64,000 nucleotides of DNA from Sphingomonas yunnanensis (GTDB lineage Bacteria > Pseudomonadota > Alphaproteobacteria > Sphingomonadales > Sphingomonadaceae). The stretch lies in assembly GCF_019898765.1 (NCBI RefSeq), contig NZ_JAIOKB010000002.1:434001-498000 (forward strand), read 5' to 3'. The position numbers were made by a program, and so were the translations under genes. Below, in pieces: positions 35,341 to 44,277 of the stretch (its first letter is position 1; each line of letters starts with the position of its first letter). The notes below the pieces were generated by a model. It saw only the letters and a list, made by a program, of their open reading frames with translations, did not search any database and was not told the DNA's origin.

Positions 35341-36324
35341 ATGGCGGCGGGCGAGAGACTGATCGAGGCGCAGGCGCGCCGCCGCGACGGGCGCCGCGCC
35401 TTCTTCCGCGGCGCCGCGACCGCGGCAGTGCTGGGTGCGGGCGGGTTCATCCTGTCGCAGGAGGCGAGCGCGCAGACCGCGGCGAGCGACGCCGACATCC
35501 TCAACTTCGCGCTCAACCTCGAGTATCTCGAGGCGCAATTCTACAGCTACGCGGTCTCCGGCGTCGGGCTGGCGGCGGACCAGCTCGGCGGCACGCAGAC
35601 GCAGGGGTCGGTGACCGGCGCGCGCCAAGCCGCGCTGAGCGATCCCGCGGTGATCCAATATGCGCGCGAGATCGCCGCCGACGAGGTCGCGCATGTCGCG
35701 TTGCTGCGCCGCGTGCTCGGCAGCGCCGCGGTGGCGCAGCCCGCGATCGACCTCTCGACCACGGTCTTCACCGCCGCCGCCAAGGCTGCCGACATCGACC
35801 TCGACGCCAGCGGCGGCATCTTCGACCCCTATGCCAGCGACGACAATTTCCTGCTCGCCGCCTATCTGTTCGAGGACGTCGGCGTCACCGCCTACAAGGG
35901 GGCAGCGCCGCTGCTGAGCGACGTCGCGATCGTCGACGCCGCGGCGGGGCTGCTCGCCGCCGAGGCGTTCCACGCCGGGCTGATCCGCAGCGCGCTCTAC
36001 CGCCGCGGCGTCGACGTCGATGGCCTGCGCGAGAAGGCCGACAAGATCTCGGACGCGCGCGACGATCTGGACGGCAACGATTCCTCCGATGGGCCGCCGC
36101 GCCGCGAGGGCGACGACGACCAGGGCATCTCCCCGGTCACATCGATCTACGGCCGTGCTGCCAACGTCGTTCCCACCGACGGGCGCGGGCTGGTGTTCGG
36201 CCGCACGGTCGAGCAGGTCCACAACATCGCCTATCTCACCAAGCAGCAGGTCAGCGCGGGCGGCTTCTTCCCGGCGGGGACCAACAATGCCAATGCGGCG
36301 CTGCGTCGCTCCGGCGCGAACTGA
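35341..36324 (+). CDS. Exported ferritin-like domain protein, Tat-type signal
   Basis: 327 aa of the Ferritin_2/desiccation-related family. The N-terminus has RRAFFRGAATAAVLGAGGF then SQEASAQ, a twin-arginine-type signal with a signal peptidase I site (about residue 45). The four-helix bundle retains possible di-metal ligands: E in NLEYLEAQFY, DExxH in ADEVAHV, E in LFEDVG, and ExxH in EAFHAG. An acidic Asp-rich insert (DLDGNDSSDGPPRREGDDD) lies near 240-258. ATG 35341 with GAAGGGA about nine bases before it is used. It is followed 11 bases later by a paralogue. Confidence 0.85.
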   Translation: MAAGERLIEAQARRRDGRRAFFRGAATAAVLGAGGFILSQEASAQTAASDADILNFALNLEYLEAQFYSYAVSGVGLAADQLGGTQTQGSVTGARQAALSDPAVIQYAREIAADEVAHVALLRRVLGSAAVAQPAIDLSTTVFTAAAKAADIDLDASGGIFDPYASDDNFLLAAYLFEDVGVTAYKGAAPLLSDVAIVDAAAGLLAAEAFHAGLIRSALYRRGVDVDGLREKADKISDARDDLDGNDSSDGPPRREGDDDQGISPVTSIYGRAANVVPTDGRGLVFGRTVEQVHNIAYLTKQQVSAGGFFPAGTNNANAALRRSGAN

Positions 36325-36335
36325 GGAGCGGCGCG

Positions 36336-37367
36336 ATGAGTGACCCTATCGAATTCCTCGACCTGATGGAGCGCGCCGAGCAGCAGCGCCGGGCGCGGCG
36401 CGGCTTCATCCGGCTATGCGGCGGCGCCGCGGCGATGACGGGCGGCCTGGCCTTGTTGTCGGGCTGCGGCAACGACGATGGCGGCCCCTCGCCGACGCCC
36501 TCGCCCACGCCGACGCCGAGCGGCGCGGTCACCGACGTCGCGGTGCTCAACTTCGCGCTTCAGCTCGAGTATCTCGAGGGCGCCTATTACGCCTATGCCG
36601 TCTCCGGCAGCGGCGTCGACGGCGCGCTGCTGGGCGGCATGGGCACGCAGGGCACGGTGGTGACCGGCAGCGGCGCGGGCGCGGCGCGCGCGGTCGACTT
36701 CAGCGACGACGTCGTCGCCGAATATGCGCGCGAGATCGCCGCCGACGAGATCGGCCATATCCGCTTCCTGCGCGAGACGCTGGGCAGCGCGCGCGTGGCG
36801 CAGCCGGCGATCAACATCTCGGGCAGCGCGAGCGTCGACGTCGCCGGCACCACCGCCGTCGGCGCCTTCACCGCGGCGGCGCGCGCCGCGGGGGTGATCG
36901 GCGCGGGCGACATCTTCGACCCCTATGCCAGCGACGAGAATTTCCTGATCGGCGCCTACCTGCTCACCGACGTCGGCGTCAGCGCCTATCGCGGTGCCGC
37001 GAAGCTGCTCAGCAACAAGACGTATCTGGAGGCGAGCGCGGGCCTCCTCGCGGCCGAATGCTACCATGACGCGACGATCCGCGCCGAGCTGTGGCGCCGC
37101 GGGCTGACCGTGCCGAGCGTCTACACGCGGGTGAGCCAGATCTCGGCGCTGCGCGATTCGCTCGACGGCGCCGGCGACACCGACCAGGACATCGGCACCG
37201 CCTCTACCGCCAACCTCGTCCCGACCGACAGCGACGGCCTGGTGCTGGGGCGCAGCGCGGCGCAGGTGCTCAACGTCGTCTTCCAGAACGGCGCGGCGGT
37301 GACGGGCGGCGGCTTCTTCCCCGCCGGGCTCAATGGCACGATCCTGACGAGCGGCACGGCGAGCTGA
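36336..37367 (+). CDS. Exported ferritin-like domain lipoprotein, paralogue of upstream gene
   Basis: 343 aa. RRARRGFIRLCGG followed by GGLALLSGC gives a twin-arginine region plus a lipobox (LSGC, Cys about 44), so this copy is probably a Tat-exported lipoprotein, unlike its neighbour. A Thr-Pro-Ser linker (PSPTPSPTPTPSG) separates the anchor from the four-helix domain. The domain has QLEYLEGAYY, ADEIGHI and AAECYHDA, with Asp instead of Glu at LTDVGV. GAGGAG overlaps the upstream stop codon and precedes ATG 36336. The two are clearly tandem duplicates; metal binding is inferred. Confidence 0.85.
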   Translation: MSDPIEFLDLMERAEQQRRARRGFIRLCGGAAAMTGGLALLSGCGNDDGGPSPTPSPTPTPSGAVTDVAVLNFALQLEYLEGAYYAYAVSGSGVDGALLGGMGTQGTVVTGSGAGAARAVDFSDDVVAEYAREIAADEIGHIRFLRETLGSARVAQPAINISGSASVDVAGTTAVGAFTAAARAAGVIGAGDIFDPYASDENFLIGAYLLTDVGVSAYRGAAKLLSNKTYLEASAGLLAAECYHDATIRAELWRRGLTVPSVYTRVSQISALRDSLDGAGDTDQDIGTASTANLVPTDSDGLVLGRSAAQVLNVVFQNGAAVTGGGFFPAGLNGTILTSGTAS

Positions 37368-37408
37368 GCGCGGCGACGGCGCGCCCGTCTTCCGCCGTGT
37401 TCCGCGCC

Positions 37409-37485
37409 GTGCTCCGGCAAAAGCCGGAGCCCGGAGCCGCAAGCGTCGCACTGTCGGTCCTGGGCTCCTGCGTGCGCAGGCGCAC
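37409..37485. repeat. REP-like hairpin doublet (77 bp)
   Basis: Opens with GTGCTCCGGC-AAAA-GCCGGAGC, closes with CCTGCG-TG-CGCAGG and GCGCAC, with the two halves inverted to each other (GAGCCCGG versus TGGGCTC). It follows the ferritin-like pair by 42 bases and may help end that transcript. Confidence 0.65.
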
Positions 37486-37567
37486 GCCCTACGTTCGAAG
37501 GCGGCGGTTCAAACCGGCTGAATGATGCGCTAGTGCCGAAGCCATCGGTTCGTGACCCGGAGATAAG

Positions 37568-39046
37568 ATGGCCCGCGCCCTCAAGATCGCGCCCGGCGAT
37601 AGCGTCGCCACCCTGCTCGACGACGCGCGCGCGGGCGAGGCCGTCGCGCTGGCCGGGGACACGCTGACCCTCGCGCAGGACGTGGCGCGCGGGCACAAGG
37701 TCGCGGTCGCCGCGCTGGCGTCGGGCGAGGCGGTGATCAAATACGGCTATCCGATCGGCCACGCCACCGCGCCGATCCGCCCGGGCGAGCACGTCCACTC
37801 GCACAACCTCGCCACCGCGCTCGACGCCACGCTCGACTACCATTACGCGCCCGCACCGCCGGCGACGCTGGAGCGCTCGGCGCCAGCGAGCTTCCTCGGC
37901 TATCGCCGCGCCGACGGGCGCGTGGCGACGCGCAACGAGATCTGGGTGCTGCCGACGGTCGGCTGCGTCGCGCGCACCGCCGAGCGGATCGCGACGCGCG
38001 CCGCCGCGCTGGTCGGCGACGCGGTCGACGGCGTCCACGCCTTCACCCACCCGCACGGCTGCTCGCAGCTGGGCCAGGACCTGGGCGGGACGCGCGCGAT
38101 CCTCGCCGCGCTCGCGGCGCATCCCAACGCGGGCGGCGTGCTGATCGTCGGGCTCGGCTGCGAGGAGAATCAGGTCGCCGCGCTGATCGAGGCGATCCCG
38201 CCCGCGGCGCGCGGCCGGGTGCGCGCGCTCACCGCGCAGGCGAGCGTGGACGAGGTGGAGGACGGCGTCGCGATCGTCGCCGAGCTGGCCGAGGCGGCGC
38301 GCGCGACGCGCGAGCCCTGCGCGCTCGGCGAGCTGGTGCTCGGCGTCAAGTGCGGCGGCTCCGACGGTCTGTCGGGGCTGACCGCCAACCCGCTGGTCGG
38401 CCATATCAGCGACCGGGTCGTCGCGGCGGACGGCAGCGTGGTGTTCACCGAGATCCCCGAGATCTTCGGTGCCGAGCAGGCGCTGATGGATCGCGCCAGC
38501 GACGCGCGCGTGTTCGACGGCATCACCGGGCTGGTCAACGGCTTCAAGCGCTACTTCCTCGACCATGGTGAGACGGTCTCGGAGAACCCCTCGCCCGGCA
38601 ACGTCGCGGGCGGGATCACCACGCTGGAGGAGAAGTCGCTCGGCGCGGTGCAGAAGGCCGGACGCGGGCCGATCAGCGACGTGATCGGCTATGGCGCGGC
38701 GGCGCGCGCGCGCGGGCTGACGCTGCTGGAGGCGCCGGGCAACGACGCGGTGTCCTCGACCGCGCTGGCCGCCGCGGGCGCGACCGTGATCCTGTTCACC
38801 ACCGGGCGCGGCACCCCGCTCGGCTTCCCCGTGCCGACGGTGAAGATCGCCTCGAACAGTGGCTTGGCGACGCGCAAGCCGGGCTGGATCGACTTCGACG
38901 CGGGCGCGGTGCTGGAGCGCGGCTTCGACGCCACCGCCGACGCGCTGCTGGCGCGCATCGTCGCGATCGCCTCGGGCGAGTCCACCGCGGCCGAGCGCAA
39001 CGGCGAGCGCGAGATCGCGATCTGGAAGCGCGGCGTGACGCTCTGA
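37568..39046 (+). CDS. UxaA family hydrolase (altronate dehydratase type)
   Basis: 492 aa. An N-terminal SAF domain (residues about 8-90, DTLTLAQDVARGHKVAVAAL) precedes the D-galactarate dehydratase/altronate hydrolase domains (GYRRADGRVATRNEIWVLPTVGCV, HPHGCSQLG, GLGCEENQ, LGVKCGGSDGLSGLTANPLVG, GNVAGGITTLEEKSLGAVQK). Cys and His in these motifs bind the catalytic metal. It dehydrates a sugar acid such as altronate or a related galactarate. Single gene here, without uxaB/uxaC; GGAGA precedes ATG 37568. Confidence 0.93.
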   Translation: MARALKIAPGDSVATLLDDARAGEAVALAGDTLTLAQDVARGHKVAVAALASGEAVIKYGYPIGHATAPIRPGEHVHSHNLATALDATLDYHYAPAPPATLERSAPASFLGYRRADGRVATRNEIWVLPTVGCVARTAERIATRAAALVGDAVDGVHAFTHPHGCSQLGQDLGGTRAILAALAAHPNAGGVLIVGLGCEENQVAALIEAIPPAARGRVRALTAQASVDEVEDGVAIVAELAEAARATREPCALGELVLGVKCGGSDGLSGLTANPLVGHISDRVVAADGSVVFTEIPEIFGAEQALMDRASDARVFDGITGLVNGFKRYFLDHGETVSENPSPGNVAGGITTLEEKSLGAVQKAGRGPISDVIGYGAAARARGLTLLEAPGNDAVSSTALAAAGATVILFTTGRGTPLGFPVPTVKIASNSGLATRKPGWIDFDAGAVLERGFDATADALLARIVAIASGESTAAERNGEREIAIWKRGVTL

Positions 39047-39078
39047 GGGGAGCTCTACTCGCCTGACGTTCTTACCAG

Positions 39079-39214
39079 TCCTGCCCTGCGTGGGGAGGTG
39101 TCCGCGCGTCAGCGCTGACGGAGGAGTGCCCCCGATCGTGAGTCAATTGACCCTCGCTGCCCGGTCACCGCTCCGTCAGGCCTGCGGCCGGCCACCTCCC
39201 CTTACAGGGGAGGA
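39079..39214. repeat. Composite palindromic intergenic element (136 bp)
   Basis: Begins TCCTGCCCTGCGTGGGGAGG and ends CCTCCCCTTACAGGGGAGGA, with a second nested pair CTGACGGAG / CTCCGTCAG. It is the same size and has similar ends to the element at 6373-6506, and likewise lies between convergent genes. Confidence 0.65.
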
Positions 39215-39236
39215 TCAGCCGGAGCCCGCTGCGAGG

Positions 39237-40334
39237 CTACAAGGCGATCCGCTTGGCCGCCACCGCCGCACGCCTCCCTCGCCGCGCCGCGCTCACCCGC
39301 GCACGCGTAGTCCAGAAGCCATAGACCGCGAGACTGCCGAGTAGCGCCAGCGCCAGCCCCGAGGCGGTCATCGCCAGCTTCCACGCCAGACCGCCGACCT
39401 TGGCCGCGTGAAGCGGGTAGAGCTTCTCGCGCATGCGCTCGTGCGCCCCGCCGGTCGTGGGATCGGCGACGCCGACGATCTCGAGCGTGGCGGGGTCGGC
39501 GTAGACGAAGGTGCGCCCGTTCGGCGTCCACTCGGACGGCTGCCGCAGCCGCAGCGCCAGCGGCGCGCCCGCGCCGCGGGGCCATTGCACCCGCCTCAGC
39601 GCCGCACCGGGGAAGCGACGCGCGGTCGCCGCGAGCAGCGGGGCGAAGCGCCGCGGCGCCGCGGTCGGCGCGTCGGTCGTCGCCAACTTGGGCGGCCGGA
39701 CCCGGTCGCTCGCGCCGAGCGGTGCCAGCAGCAGCCGCTCCACCGCCGGCAGCGCCATCATCGCGCCGGTGAGCAGCGACAGCGCGAGCAGCGGCGCGGT
39801 CAGCACGCCGAGGTCGCGGTGATGGTGGACGATCGCGCCCGAGGTCATCCGCGCCGGCCACAGCCGCGGGCGGAAGCGCGCGCGCGTGCGCCACCACAGC
39901 ACGACGCCGCTCACCACCAGCATCAGCCCGACCAGCGCCGCGACGCCGTTCACCGTCTCGCCCGCCTCGCCGAGCAGCAGCCGGTGGTGGAGGTCGAACA
40001 GCAGCAGCTCGGGCCGCTGCCACGCGCTCGACCAGCGCGCCACCAGCTCGCCGCTCTGGCTCAGATAGGCACCACCGCCGTCGCGGAACACGACCTGGTG
40101 CACGCCCAGCCCCTCGCCCGCCAGCGTCACGCGGTCGAGCGGACGCGCGCCCGCCGCCAGTGAGTCGAGCACGCGCGCGAGCGCCGCGGGATCGTGCGTC
40201 ACCGCGTCGCCCGCGTGCGGCACGAGCGTCAGCCGGTCGCGCCACACCAGCAGCGCGCCGGTGATGCCGAGCAGCGCGAGCAGCGCGCCGACGATCGCGC
40301 CGACCCAGCGGTGCAGCAGCGCCAGTGCGCGCAT
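39237..40334 (-). CDS. PepSY-associated TM helix membrane protein
   Basis: 365 aa with four TM helices: [30 protein letters not shown] at the start, NGVAALVGLMLVVSGVVLWWRTR, LTAPLLALSLLTGAMMAL, and a last one near MTASGLALALLGSLAVYGFW. Conserved His residues (LLHRWVG, LFDLHHRLLLGE, HHHRDLG, LHAAKVGG) mark the family, which is associated with iron-siderophore uptake and ferric reductase activity. ATG overlaps the stop of the TonB receptor as TGATG, so it is the second gene of that operon. Its probable role is to release or reduce iron from the imported siderophore. Confidence 0.9.
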   Translation of the reverse strand: MRALALLHRWVGAIVGALLALLGITGALLVWRDRLTLVPHAGDAVTHDPAALARVLDSLAAGARPLDRVTLAGEGLGVHQVVFRDGGGAYLSQSGELVARWSSAWQRPELLLFDLHHRLLLGEAGETVNGVAALVGLMLVVSGVVLWWRTRARFRPRLWPARMTSGAIVHHHRDLGVLTAPLLALSLLTGAMMALPAVERLLLAPLGASDRVRPPKLATTDAPTAAPRRFAPLLAATARRFPGAALRRVQWPRGAGAPLALRLRQPSEWTPNGRTFVYADPATLEIVGVADPTTGGAHERMREKLYPLHAAKVGGLAWKLAMTASGLALALLGSLAVYGFWTTRARVSAARRGRRAAVAAKRIAL

Positions 40335-42448
40335 CAGAAGCTCGCCTGCCAGCTCAGCGTCGCGTTGCGCCCGCGCCCGGTATAGAAGCGCGCATTGTCG
40401 GTCGGCCCCTGCGTGTCGCTGTAATAAGTGACATAGTCGGTGTTCCCGAGATTCTGCACGCTCAGCATCAGCCGGCCGATCGGCGCATCATAGGCGAGAT
40501 AGGCGTCGAACAGGCGGTACCCGCCGAAGTCGTTCGCGATCGGCTGCCCCTGGAAGCGGCGCGACAGGTAATAGCGCCCCTGCACCCGCGCGCTGAAGCG
40601 CCCGGCGCGATAGTCGGCGCTGAAGTTGAGCCGGTCGGGCGAGATATTGGCGCCGTCGAGGTCGGCGTCGAGTCGGCCGTCACCGTTCGTGTCGGCCCGG
40701 CCGGTGACGTGGCTGTAGCCGAGCGCGACGTTGAGTCCCGGGAGCGGCGTGAGCGTGTCGAGGTTGATCTCCAGCCCTTCGATGTCGATCGGCTGGCGCA
40801 CCACATTGAAGATGCCGTCCTCGCCGCGCACCAGCACCGAGCCCGCCTCGCTCGACGAGCGATAATAGGTGCTGCTCGCGGTGAGCGGGCCGCGCTTGAA
40901 CTCGACGCCCACCTCACGGTTGTTCGAGATAACCGGGGTGAGATCGAGGAAGTCGTCGATCCGCACGTTCGGCTGGTTCACCGCGCGCAGCACGCGACCG
41001 ATGTCGGCGATCGTATAGCCCTCGGCGTAGCTGCCATAGGCGCGGATGCCCGCGGCGGGCTCGAGCACGACGCCGCCGTTCCACAGCGCGCGCTCGAACG
41101 CGGGCGAGCCGCCGGTGACGCGGCGCGCGCCCGAGGTCGCCAGCGTGGTGTAATCGGGCACGTCGAGCCGGACATTCTCGTAGCGCACGCCGCCGGCGAG
41201 CCGCACCAGCCCGTCCGCCAGCTTCAGGTTGCCCTGCGCGAACGGCGCGAGGCTGCGGAAGTCGGTCCGCGGCACCCACTCGCGTCTGGTCTGAACGAGC
41301 GTCTGCGCGGTGCGGTCGACCAGCGCGTCGAACCCGGCGGTGAGCGTCAGCGCCTCCCAGCCGGGCACCGCGCGCTCGTAGCTCACCTTGCCGCCGAGCT
41401 TGCGCGAGACGTTGCGCGACTGGTCGAACAAGGTGCCGACCGGCGCGATCGCGGCGTCCTGGAAGGTCGCGAGCACGCCGCCCGCGAAGGTGTCGCTGGT
41501 GCGATTGTAGAAGCCCTGCAGCGTGAAGGCCCCGCCCGCCAGATCGCGGTCGGTGAGGGCGGCCGAGACCATCTGCGCGACACCGGTCGAGGGCTGCCCC
41601 GGCGTCGAGCCGCGCCGCGTCGTCGCCGGGATCCCCAGCGCACGATCGCCCTCCACCGGGACGTAATGGTCGCGTCCCTCGAGATGGAAGCGGCTCGCCA
41701 CCACCTCCAGCCGCGCGCCGTCGCTCAGCGCGACGCCGGCGCGCGCGAAGAAGGAGAGCGTGTCGGTGTCCTGGATCTCGCTCTGGTTGCCGTCATAGCC
41801 GATTCGGCGCCCGCGCCCGTCGAGGAAGGCGCCGCGCCGCTCGAACGCCGCGCCCGCGGTCGCGTCGACGCGACCGGCGCGGAAACTGACCAGCGCGCCG
41901 AGCTTGCCGCCGAGCGACTCGCCCGAGAGATCGTCCCCCGCATTGCCCTGCACCAGCGTGCGCCCGCTCCAGCCGTCGCGCTCGGGCGCGCGCACCGTCA
42001 CCTGGTTGACCACGCCGCCGGTGGCGCCGATGCCCTGGAGCGCGTTGGAGCCGTAGATCACCTCCACCCGATCGATGAAGAAGGGGTCGATCGTGTAGCC
42101 GTCGCGCGCGCCGTCGCGGATCGGCGTGGTCTGCGGGATGCCGTTGATCGCGTAGAGCGGCGAGCGGCCGCGCAGCGTCTCGCCGACGCCGGTGATCTTC
42201 TCGCGCGTCGGCGAGAAAGCGGGGAGCAGCGCCGACACCGCGTCGACCACCGATCCCGACACCGCGACCTGGCGCGACAGCGTCTCGCGATCGATCACGT
42301 CGACGGTCAGCGGCAGCGCGCTCGCGGGCAGGACGGTGCGCGCCGCGGTGACGACGACCTCGCCGTCCCCCGGTACGGGCGCGCCCGGCAGCTGCGCGCT
42401 CGCGCCCGAGGCGCACAGGGCCGCCAACACTCCCCAGCTGATCCGCAT
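40334..42448 (-). CDS. TonB-dependent receptor, iron/siderophore type
   Basis: 704 aa from ATG 42448, which has AAAGGGGACGAG directly upstream. A signal peptide (MRISWGVLAALCASGASAQ) is followed by a TonB box EVVVTAAR. The plug has PLYAINGIPQTTPIRDGARDG and VEVIYGSNALQGIGATGG, and the barrel ends in SWQASF with the C-terminal Phe needed for outer-membrane insertion. Coupled to a PepSY protein by TGATG and preceded by a palindromic promoter site, which together point to regulated iron uptake. The siderophore is not predictable. Confidence 0.93.
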   Translation of the reverse strand: MRISWGVLAALCASGASAQLPGAPVPGDGEVVVTAARTVLPASALPLTVDVIDRETLSRQVAVSGSVVDAVSALLPAFSPTREKITGVGETLRGRSPLYAINGIPQTTPIRDGARDGYTIDPFFIDRVEVIYGSNALQGIGATGGVVNQVTVRAPERDGWSGRTLVQGNAGDDLSGESLGGKLGALVSFRAGRVDATAGAAFERRGAFLDGRGRRIGYDGNQSEIQDTDTLSFFARAGVALSDGARLEVVASRFHLEGRDHYVPVEGDRALGIPATTRRGSTPGQPSTGVAQMVSAALTDRDLAGGAFTLQGFYNRTSDTFAGGVLATFQDAAIAPVGTLFDQSRNVSRKLGGKVSYERAVPGWEALTLTAGFDALVDRTAQTLVQTRREWVPRTDFRSLAPFAQGNLKLADGLVRLAGGVRYENVRLDVPDYTTLATSGARRVTGGSPAFERALWNGGVVLEPAAGIRAYGSYAEGYTIADIGRVLRAVNQPNVRIDDFLDLTPVISNNREVGVEFKRGPLTASSTYYRSSSEAGSVLVRGEDGIFNVVRQPIDIEGLEINLDTLTPLPGLNVALGYSHVTGRADTNGDGRLDADLDGANISPDRLNFSADYRAGRFSARVQGRYYLSRRFQGQPIANDFGGYRLFDAYLAYDAPIGRLMLSVQNLGNTDYVTYYSDTQGPTDNARFYTGRGRNATLSWQASF

Positions 42449-42493
42449 CTCGTCCCCTTTCCCCCGAGTCGCCGGCCCGGCCATCCTCCTCTC

Positions 42494-42583
42494 GTGCTCC
42501 CGCGCACGCGGGAGCCCAGCAGCCCCGAGCGCCACCGGCCGTGGCTCTCCTTGGCTCTGGGTTCCCGCGTTCGCGGGAAAGCA
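42494..42583. repeat. REP-like hairpin doublet upstream of iron receptor
   Basis: Two hairpins, GCTCCCGC-GCAC-GCGGGAGC (42496-42515) and TTCCCGCG-TT-CGCGGGAA (42562-42579), arranged head to head with GGAGCCCAG and CTCTGGGTTCC facing each other. It lies within the leader of the receptor transcript, an unusual position for these elements, which elsewhere in the window mostly sit after genes. Confidence 0.65.
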
Positions 42584-42614
42584 GCTGATGACCGAGCCGA
42601 TGATCCTTCGCAGC

Positions 42615-42643
42615 GCGATAAACGCCACATTAAGCTAATGCAA
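42615..42643 (-). promoter_or_regulatory. Candidate promoter of the iron receptor operon
   Basis: On the minus strand: TTGCAT as -35 (42643-42638), 17 bases, then TATCGC as -10 (42620-42615). The -35 is one arm of the palindrome at 42635-42657, so a bound repressor would block it. The predicted leader is about 160 bases. Confidence 0.45.
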
Positions 42644-42657
42644 GTCGGTTGCATTAG
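42635..42657. promoter_or_regulatory. Perfect 9-bp inverted repeat, candidate Fur-type operator
   Basis: CTAATGCAA, five bases (GTCGG), then TTGCATTAG. The arms are perfect and AT-rich within a GC-rich genome, and the site lies between the divergent iron receptor and the fucosidase gene. TAATG/CATTA ends and TGCAA/TTGCA cores resemble alphaproteobacterial Fur-family sites, but the spacing is not the classical one, so the regulator is uncertain. The 3' half GCATTAGT recurs before the second receptor (44216-44223). Confidence 0.5.
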
Positions 42658-42754
42658 TCTACGTCCCGTTGATCGCGCGCGACGGTCACTGGCGCCGCCG
42701 CATCGCTGTGCTACGCTCGTCACAGAGGCGGACACGTCGGAGAGGGAGCCAGCT

Positions 42755-44149
<1,395 letters not shown>

Positions 44150-44200
44150 CCAATCTCGATGGCTGCATTTTTGTCACCGCATTGAGCCACCATTTCCTAT

Positions 44201-44223
44201 AGTTGCGATTGACACGCATTAGT
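44201..44223 (+). promoter_or_regulatory. Candidate promoter/Fur-like site before second siderophore receptor
   Basis: Contains a consensus -35 TTGACA (44209-44214) embedded in TTGCG...CGCATTAGT, an imperfect inverted repeat (TGCG and CGCA flanking ATTGACA). The CGCATTAGT half resembles the arm of the palindrome at 42635. A matching -10 is not clear (GATAGC at 44234 would need a 19-base spacer). It starts 77 bases before the receptor ATG. Confidence 0.35.
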
Positions 44224-44277
44224 GAGTCGTGGCGATAGCTCCCGGCGCCGCAAGGAAGCGGTGGATGGGGAAGATCG

